A stretch of 64,000 bases of DNA from Enterobacter hormaechei ATCC 49162 (lineage in GTDB: Bacteria; Pseudomonadota; Gammaproteobacteria; Enterobacterales; Enterobacteriaceae). Where the stretch lies: contig NZ_MKEQ01000002.1 of NCBI RefSeq assembly GCF_001875655.1, positions 620,001-684,000 on the forward strand, written 5' to 3'. Below the pieces are notes generated by a model. That model was not told the origin of the DNA. It worked only from the letters and a program-made list of their open reading frames with translations, and searched no databases. A program made the translations under genes and the position numbers. This document shows, piece after piece, positions 58,969-64,000 of this stretch (position 1 is the stretch's first letter; the number at the start of each line of letters is the position of its first letter).

Positions 58969-60258
58969 TTAGCTGAACAGCGAGTAGAAAATAGCGGAGA
59001 TGGCAATCAGACCCATCACAACAACAAACACGTTGCTGACATGGCCACTGTATTTACGCATCGCAGGCACTTTCTGAATCGCGTACATCGGCATCAGGAA
59101 CAGGATCATCGCGATAATCGGGCCGCCCAGGGTTTCAATCATACCCAGAATGCTTGGGTTCAGAGTCGCTACCGCCCAGGTGGTCACCAGCATGAACAGC
59201 GCAGTGATTTTGTTCAGACGATTGATTTCAATGCTCTTGCCTTTACCGCGCAGAGATTTAATCACCATACCGTTGAAGCCTTCACGCGCGCCCAGGTAGT
59301 GGCCCAGGAAGGATTTGGTGATAGCGATAATCGCGATGATCGGTGCCATCCACGCAATCAGCGGTGCGTTAAAGTGGTTGGCCAGGTAAGACAGAATCGA
59401 GATGTTCTGCTCTTTCGCCGCCGCCAGATCCGCCGGGGAGAGGCTCAGCACGCAGCTGAACACGAAGAACATTACGGTCAGGACCATCATGATGTGCGCG
59501 CGAGCCAGGATGCTGGAGCACTTCTTCTCTGCGCCATTGCCGTACTCTTCACGCTTCGCCACCGCGAAGGAAGAGATGATTGGCGAGTGGTTGAAGGAGA
59601 ACACCATTACCGGGATCGCCAGCCACAGGGTCAGCAGCAGGCCGTTGCCGGTCGCGGATGCGCTGCTCAGAGACAGGGTTTCCAGCGCTGCGCCGTTCCA
59701 CTGTGGGATCAGGTACAGAGCCAGCACCATCAGAGCCGCCACAAACGGGAACACCAGCACGCTCATCGCTTTCACAATCATCTGCTCGCCGAAGCGCACG
59801 ATGGTCATCATACCGACGATCAGGATCAGAGACAGAATCGCACGCGGCGGCGGGGTCATCTGAAGCTGGTGCATCATGAAGCTTTCAACGGTGTTAGTGA
59901 TAGCGACGCTATAAACCAGCAGAATCGGGTAAATCGCGAAGAAGTAGAGCAGGGTAATCAGCTTACCTGCGCCGACGCCGAAGTGTTCTTCAACGACTTC
60001 AGTGATGTCTTCGCCCGGATTTTTACCGGACAGCACGAAGCGGGTCAGACCGCGGTGTGCAAAGAAGGTCATCGGGAAGGCGATGATGGCCATGATGATC
60101 AGCGGGATCAGACCGCCGACACCTGCGTTGATAGGAAGGAACAGTACACCAGCGCCGATTGCTGTGCCGTACAGGCCAAGCATCCACATGGTATCCGTTT
60201 TGCGCCAACCGCTTCGGGATTCAATCGAAGCAACGGTGCTGGTTTGAGTGGTTTCCAT
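58969..60258 (-). CDS. sdaC: Serine:H+ symporter
   Basis: Inner-membrane serine transporter of the HAAAP family, 429 residues with about eleven membrane segments (e.g. [17 protein letters not shown]). The ATG at 60258 starts METTQTS as in E. coli and follows AGGAG; a frame from 60300 is longer by 14 residues. First gene of sdaC-sdaB, coupling serine uptake to deamination. Confidence 0.97.
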   Translation of the reverse strand: METTQTSTVASIESRSGWRKTDTMWMLGLYGTAIGAGVLFLPINAGVGGLIPLIIMAIIAFPMTFFAHRGLTRFVLSGKNPGEDITEVVEEHFGVGAGKLITLLYFFAIYPILLVYSVAITNTVESFMMHQLQMTPPPRAILSLILIVGMMTIVRFGEQMIVKAMSVLVFPFVAALMVLALYLIPQWNGAALETLSLSSASATGNGLLLTLWLAIPVMVFSFNHSPIISSFAVAKREEYGNGAEKKCSSILARAHIMMVLTVMFFVFSCVLSLSPADLAAAKEQNISILSYLANHFNAPLIAWMAPIIAIIAITKSFLGHYLGAREGFNGMVIKSLRGKGKSIEINRLNKITALFMLVTTWAVATLNPSILGMIETLGGPIIAMILFLMPMYAIQKVPAMRKYSGHVSNVFVVVMGLIAISAIFYSLFS

Positions 60259-60300
60259 CTGTATCTCCTGGAGGAAGCAAATTGTCAGGTTTTTAGTCAA

Positions 60301-60716
60301 ATCCGATGAAAAAGTGCCTGACGGTAATATGAAATTCGTTCAGTGACGGTTTTTTAATAATTTTTGCCCGTAACTATTGGCGGGCGGAAAGATACATTCT
60401 AGTTATGAATCTATCAGTGATCGCGATCCCAAATGCAATAATCCACTTATGATGTGGGTATCTTTAGACCATTTATCTGTTAAAAAAACATCAAAGAGAA
60501 TTTACGGGCGCGAAGGCTACCATTAACGACATGTTTTAGAAAAGGTGGCCCCGCGAGATAGGTGTCTTTCGCTGTAAAGAAATGGGATTTTAGGATTTTC
60601 TGGCGGGTAATTTCGATTAAGGCTGATTATTTATGGTTTCAAAAACGAGGTAATCGTTTGCGCTGGCGTCAGATTTGTTAATACCATTGAAGAACGCTAT
60701 GAATTGCATCACGAAT
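60301..60716. other. Upstream region of sdaC
   Basis: About 420 bases of A/T-rich intergenic DNA between the sdaC promoter side and the ppnN terminator. No gene, clear CRP box or RNA gene was recognised. It probably holds the sdaC promoter and leader. Confidence 0.5.
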
Positions 60717-60717
60717 A

Positions 60718-60742
60718 AAAAAGCCGGATAACGATCCGGCCT
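60718..60742 (-). terminator. Terminator of ppnN
   Basis: On the minus strand GCCGGAT/ATCCGGC (60723-60740) is followed by a T run. It lies 23 bases after the ppnN stop. Confidence 0.88.
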
Positions 60743-60762
60743 GGGAGGAGGGAAAGGACCCG

Positions 60763-62127
60763 TTACTTGATGATTTCGTAACACGGAATATAGGCAGAGC
60801 CAGGAAGCTTCATGCGGTGCTGGGCGACAAAGCCCTGCAACATGTCATCCATGCGGCGCATCATCTCCGGGTCACCGTGGATCTTATACGGCCCGAACTC
60901 CTCAATTGCACGGATCCCTACCTCTTTCACGTTCCCCGCCACGATGCCAGAGAAGGCGCGACGCAGGTCGGCTGCCAGCACTTCTACCGGCTGATCCGGA
61001 TAGAGTTTGAGGTTCGCCATGTTCTCATGCGACGGTTCGAAGGGGATCTGGAGGTCCGGTGCGATACGGATGGACCAGTTAAAGCTGTAGGCATCCCCGG
61101 TATCACGACGGTTCTCTTTCACCAGCGGCATCGCTTTTTTCATCTGACGGGCCACTTCTGCGGCATCGTCAATGATAATGCGGTAGTGACGGCGCGCGTC
61201 TTCGCCCAGCGTATGCACGATAAACTCGTCCAGCACGCGGAAGTAGTCGGCGCTCTCTTTCGGGCCGGTCAGGATCAACGGCAGAACCTGATCTTTGTTG
61301 GCCGGGTTCATCAGGATCCCCAGCAGATAAAGCAGCTCTTCCGCCGTCCCCACGCCGCCCGGGAAGATGATGATGCCGTGCGCGATACGGACAAACGCCT
61401 CAAGACGTTTTTCGATATCCGGCATAATAATCAGTTCGTTAACCAGCGGGTTAGGCGGCTCAGCGGCGATGATCGACGGCTCGGTCATGCCAATAAAACG
61501 GCCTTCTTTATAGCGTTGCTGCGCGTGTCCTACTGCCGCGCCTTTCATTGGCGCTTCCATCGCGCCAGGACCGCAACCGGTACAGATATTCAGTTCGCGC
61601 AGGCCAAGCTGCGTCCCCACGCGGCGGGCATACAGGTATTCGGTTTCGTTAATGGAGTGACCACCCCAGCAGACGACCATGTTCGGCGCTTCGCCCACGT
61701 GCAGGGCGCGGGCGTTACGCAGAATGGAGAAGACCAGGTTGGTGATATGAACGGAACTTTCCAGGTCAAGATGTTGAAAACGACCGGCGTTGCTGATCTG
61801 CCCGTTAACGAACAGGATGTCGCGCAGCACGGCAAACAGGTTGGCCTGAAGTGAGCGGATAATACGCCCGTCGACAAACGCCTCTTCCGGCGGGTTGATC
61901 ACTTCCAGCTTCACCCCGCGCTCGCGGCGCAGCACGTTGATATCAAAACTTTCGAAGCGGGACAGCAGCTCTTTACTGTTGTCGGTCAGGCTTCCGGAGT
62001 TCAGTACGGCAAGTGAACAGTTACGAAACAGTTGATAAAGGTCACTACTGGCAGTGCGTTTAAGCATGTCCACTTCCAGCTGCGACAACATATCCATAGA
62101 GCCAAGCGGGCTAATATGTGTAATCAA
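60763..62127 (-). CDS. ppnN: Pyrimidine/purine nucleotide 5'-monophosphate nucleosidase
   Basis: LOG-family enzyme (formerly YgdH) that splits nucleoside monophosphates to base and ribose 5-phosphate and is stimulated by (p)ppGpp. 454 residues. The nucleotide-hydrolase motif [15 protein letters not shown] is near residues 253-267, with [16 protein letters not shown] upstream. Single gene, ends at a strong terminator. Confidence 0.96.
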   Translation of the reverse strand: MITHISPLGSMDMLSQLEVDMLKRTASSDLYQLFRNCSLAVLNSGSLTDNSKELLSRFESFDINVLRRERGVKLEVINPPEEAFVDGRIIRSLQANLFAVLRDILFVNGQISNAGRFQHLDLESSVHITNLVFSILRNARALHVGEAPNMVVCWGGHSINETEYLYARRVGTQLGLRELNICTGCGPGAMEAPMKGAAVGHAQQRYKEGRFIGMTEPSIIAAEPPNPLVNELIIMPDIEKRLEAFVRIAHGIIIFPGGVGTAEELLYLLGILMNPANKDQVLPLILTGPKESADYFRVLDEFIVHTLGEDARRHYRIIIDDAAEVARQMKKAMPLVKENRRDTGDAYSFNWSIRIAPDLQIPFEPSHENMANLKLYPDQPVEVLAADLRRAFSGIVAGNVKEVGIRAIEEFGPYKIHGDPEMMRRMDDMLQGFVAQHRMKLPGSAYIPCYEIIK

Positions 62128-62243
62128 GTGAGCTCCTTACGGGACGATTATCGTCTTTCCCTGTTGATTACAATAGCCCTGGCTTATGACGTTTCACAAC
62201 ACTTCGGGCGGAATACCGCCCGCATATTGTGAAAATATTTATC

Positions 62244-63086
62244 TTACTGGCGCACCAGCCGTCCGGTGGCAGGCACAAAATCGGTATTGGTGCGCCACGG
62301 GTTAATGTCCAGGCCGCCGCGACGGGTATAGCGGGCGTAAACGCTCAGCTTTTCGGGCTGGCAGAAACGCTGGATGTCATTGAAGATGCGTTCCACGCAC
62401 TGCTCGTGGAATTCGTTGTGATGACGGAAAGACACCAGGTAACGCAGCAGCTTTTCACGGTCAATTTTTGGGCCGCGATACTGAATTTGCACCGAGCCCC
62501 AGTCCGGCTGATGAGTGATAAGGCAGTTGGATTTCAGCAGATGGCTGACCAGCGTCTCGTCGACCACTTTTCCGCCCGCCGCGTTTTCCAGGCAGTCAGT
62601 GCTAAATTCATAGCTCTCCACTTCGATGTCCTGATCGTCGATGCAGGTGCCGTGGAAATGGGCGATGGGCTGTCCTTCCAGCTCATGCAGACGGTATAAC
62701 GAGACGGTCACGTTCCCCTGCGCGCACGCGCTTAAATCACGCTCAAGCGTCTGTTGTACCTCGTCCCAGCTGTTAAATTTGGTCTGGTTAAAGCTGTTGA
62801 GATAGAGCTTAAAGCTCTTGGATTCGACCAGATTTACGCTGGCGTAATCCAGCTCGACGTGGCCCACGGCCACCTGCGGCAGACCGCGCGCATTCAGCCA
62901 GGAGAGTTCGTACAGCGTCCAGATGTCGCCGCCGACAAACGGCAGCGCGTCAGCGTGCAGGCCGAGCGGATCGCGGTTCAGACTGCGCGGCACGCCCTGC
63001 AACAGGCTTGCATCGTAGGTGTCGCGGTAATCGGTCGATTTACCCAGCGTTAAGCCCGTTAACGCCTGATGATTTTCGTAAGACAT
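62244..63086 (-). CDS. queF: 7-cyano-7-deazaguanine reductase
   Basis: NADPH-dependent nitrile reductase converting preQ0 to preQ1 in queuosine synthesis. 280 residues, bimodular YqcD-type. The NADPH motif [17 protein letters not shown] is near residues 89-105, and the active cysteine and Asp are in [13 protein letters not shown] (near 189-201). Divergent from syd. Confidence 0.97.
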   Translation of the reverse strand: MSYENHQALTGLTLGKSTDYRDTYDASLLQGVPRSLNRDPLGLHADALPFVGGDIWTLYELSWLNARGLPQVAVGHVELDYASVNLVESKSFKLYLNSFNQTKFNSWDEVQQTLERDLSACAQGNVTVSLYRLHELEGQPIAHFHGTCIDDQDIEVESYEFSTDCLENAAGGKVVDETLVSHLLKSNCLITHQPDWGSVQIQYRGPKIDREKLLRYLVSFRHHNEFHEQCVERIFNDIQRFCQPEKLSVYARYTRRGGLDINPWRTNTDFVPATGRLVRQ

Positions 63087-63155
63087 GTTTCATAGCCACT
63101 TTACAGGTACACTTATGGGCTGAGTTTATCCTGTCTTACAAGAAGAGAGAAATCG

Positions 63156-63701
63156 GTGGATATCGAAACTGCAAATGCCCTGACGTCCTTCACGACCCGC
63201 TACTGCGATGCCTGGCATGAAAAGCGGGGGACGTGGCCACAAAGTACTGATTTATATGGCGTGCCGTCACCGTGCATTATCGCTTCGCAGGATGATTACG
63301 TAATCTGGCAACCGAAACCGTTCACGGGCGAGCAGAATGTAAATGCGGTTGAACGCGCAATGGACATTGTGGTACAACCTGCGCTTCATGCATTTTATAC
63401 CACGCAGTTTGCCGGGGATATGACGGCATGTTTTGCACGACAGCCGCTGACGCTGCTGCAAACCTGGAGCGAAGACGATCTTCAACGCGTTCAGGAAAAC
63501 CTCATTGGTCACCTGGTCACGCAAAAACGCCTTAAGCTCTCTCCGACTCTCTTTATTGCGACGCTCGACAGTGAACTGGACGTCATTTCTGTCTGCAACC
63601 TGTCTGGTGAGGTCATTAAAGAGACGCTCGGCACCCGCAATCGCGACGTTCTCGCACCTTCACTTGCGGATTTCCTTACCCAACTTGAGCCGCTTCTGTA
63701 A
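63156..63701 (+). CDS. syd: SecY-interacting protein Syd
   Basis: 181-residue cytoplasmic protein that binds SecY and can block abnormal SecY complexes. It matches E. coli Syd along its length (e.g. [20 protein letters not shown] and [24 protein letters not shown]). GTG start at 63156, before which there is only a weak AAGAGAG site. Confidence 0.95.
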   Translation: MDIETANALTSFTTRYCDAWHEKRGTWPQSTDLYGVPSPCIIASQDDYVIWQPKPFTGEQNVNAVERAMDIVVQPALHAFYTTQFAGDMTACFARQPLTLLQTWSEDDLQRVQENLIGHLVTQKRLKLSPTLFIATLDSELDVISVCNLSGEVIKETLGTRNRDVLAPSLADFLTQLEPLL

Positions 63702-63720
63702 TCCATTATGCTACAGAGCG

Positions 63721-63738
63721 TGTGAGAGATCTCTTACA
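63721..63738. promoter_or_regulatory. UvrY-binding palindrome upstream of csrB
   Basis: TGTGAGAGATCTCTTACA, the 18-base site known to bind the response regulator UvrY upstream of E. coli csrB. It is embedded in a longer palindrome, ACAGAGCG...CGCTCTGT (63713-63746). Its centre is about 182 bases before the csrB start, so activation occurs at a distance. Confidence 0.88.
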
Positions 63739-63911
63739 CGCTCTGTGAGACATCACTGAAACAATTAGCATTGTCTTAGGAATTTCAGATTAATATTAAC
63801 TTCTCTTTCAATGGGTTAGTGTTTTTCTGAAAGAAGATCTCCCGTTTCGCCTGGCTTACATTGCTCACAAGGTGGGTTGTAAGACGAGGCAGAATAGCGG
63901 ATTCTATCTGT

Positions 63912-64000
63912 GTCGACAGGATGCCGACACGAGAAACGAACATCAGGATGATGACGTTTCTTACCAGGAACACGTCAGGACGACGCCGCAGGAAGGCTTC
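63912..64000 (+). ncRNA. csrB: CsrB small RNA, 5' part, truncated by window end
   Basis: Regulatory RNA that sequesters CsrA. It begins GTCGACAGG like E. coli csrB and, in 89 bases, holds five GGA motifs in AGGA context (63918, 63945, 63966, 63977 and 63990), several in hairpin loops (e.g. CATCAGGATGATG). It lies downstream of syd on the same strand, as in E. coli. The rest, including the terminator, is outside the window. A minus-strand open frame here is not a gene. Confidence 0.93.

Noticed and set aside
58939..60309. Plus-strand open frame of 456 codons opposite sdaC
   Set aside because: It is His/Gln/Arg-rich with no family similarity known to me, antisense to a well-matched transporter.
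63785..63973. Minus-strand open frame of 62 codons at the window end
   Set aside because: It covers the csrB promoter and the csrB 5' region, which match the E. coli RNA gene by sequence and position.

Overview
The window is chromosomal DNA of an enterobacterium. Almost every protein aligns, from memory, with an E. coli K-12 protein over its full length. The gene order thyA-ppdABC-recC-ptrA-recB-recD-argA-amiC-tRNA(fMet)x3-mltA-tcdA-csdEA-ygdI-gcvB-gcvA-ygdD-rlmM and xni-sdaB-sdaC-ppnN-queF-syd-csrB is the E. coli order read in reverse orientation. The added oligogalacturonide genes, the position of fepE and the missing fuc operon suggest Enterobacter or a close relative (Lelliottia, Leclercia). 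That genus call is inference. No phage, insertion sequence, CRISPR array or rRNA was seen.

Region 1 (1-11402) is a pectin-fragment catabolic region built around the core genes kduI, kduD and araE. It holds oligogalacturonate lyase (ogl), kduI and kduD, the arabinose symporter araE, a four-gene ABC importer (togM-togN-togA-togB, minus strand), the O-antigen chain-length regulator fepE, and the cupin kdgF. Six sequences resembling the KdgR operator (consensus near AATGAAACATTGTTTCATT) lie upstream of ogl/kduI, togM/fepE and kdgF. Together the genes import oligogalacturonides (Tog), cleave them to unsaturated monomers (Ogl), linearise these (KdgF), isomerise them (KduI) and reduce them to 2-keto-3-deoxygluconate (KduD).

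Region 2 (11501-20867) holds ygeA, lysR/lysA and galR. Between lysA and galR sits a five-gene module absent from E. coli: a LacI-family repressor, a lactose/cellobiose-type PTS EIIC, a GH1 phospho-glycosidase, a UxuR/ExuR-like GntR regulator and a GNAT acetyltransferase. Two UxuR-like operators, 94 bp apart centre to centre, flank the EIIC promoter region.

Region 3 (21100-30608) has the twin sRNAs omrB and omrA, the lysophospholipid salvage pair aas-lplT, tas, ygdR, mutH, a DnaA-box cluster at the position of DARS2, then rppH and ptsP. Region 4 (30818-46162) runs through lgt-thyA, the minor pseudopilin genes ppdA-ppdB-ygdB-ppdC and the RecBCD locus with ptrA. Region 5 (46196-64000) has argA, amiC, three initiator tRNA genes, mltA, the csd/tcd tRNA-modification group, gcvB/gcvA, rlmM, xni, serine catabolism (sdaC-sdaB), ppnN, queF, syd and the 5' part of csrB, which runs off the window.

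Most of the window is ordinary core genome. The parts worth a second look are the KdgR-type regulon with fepE embedded in it, the GH1/PTS module and its paired operators, a perfect 19-bp inverted repeat between thyA and ppdA, and a family of C-rich palindromes at gene ends.
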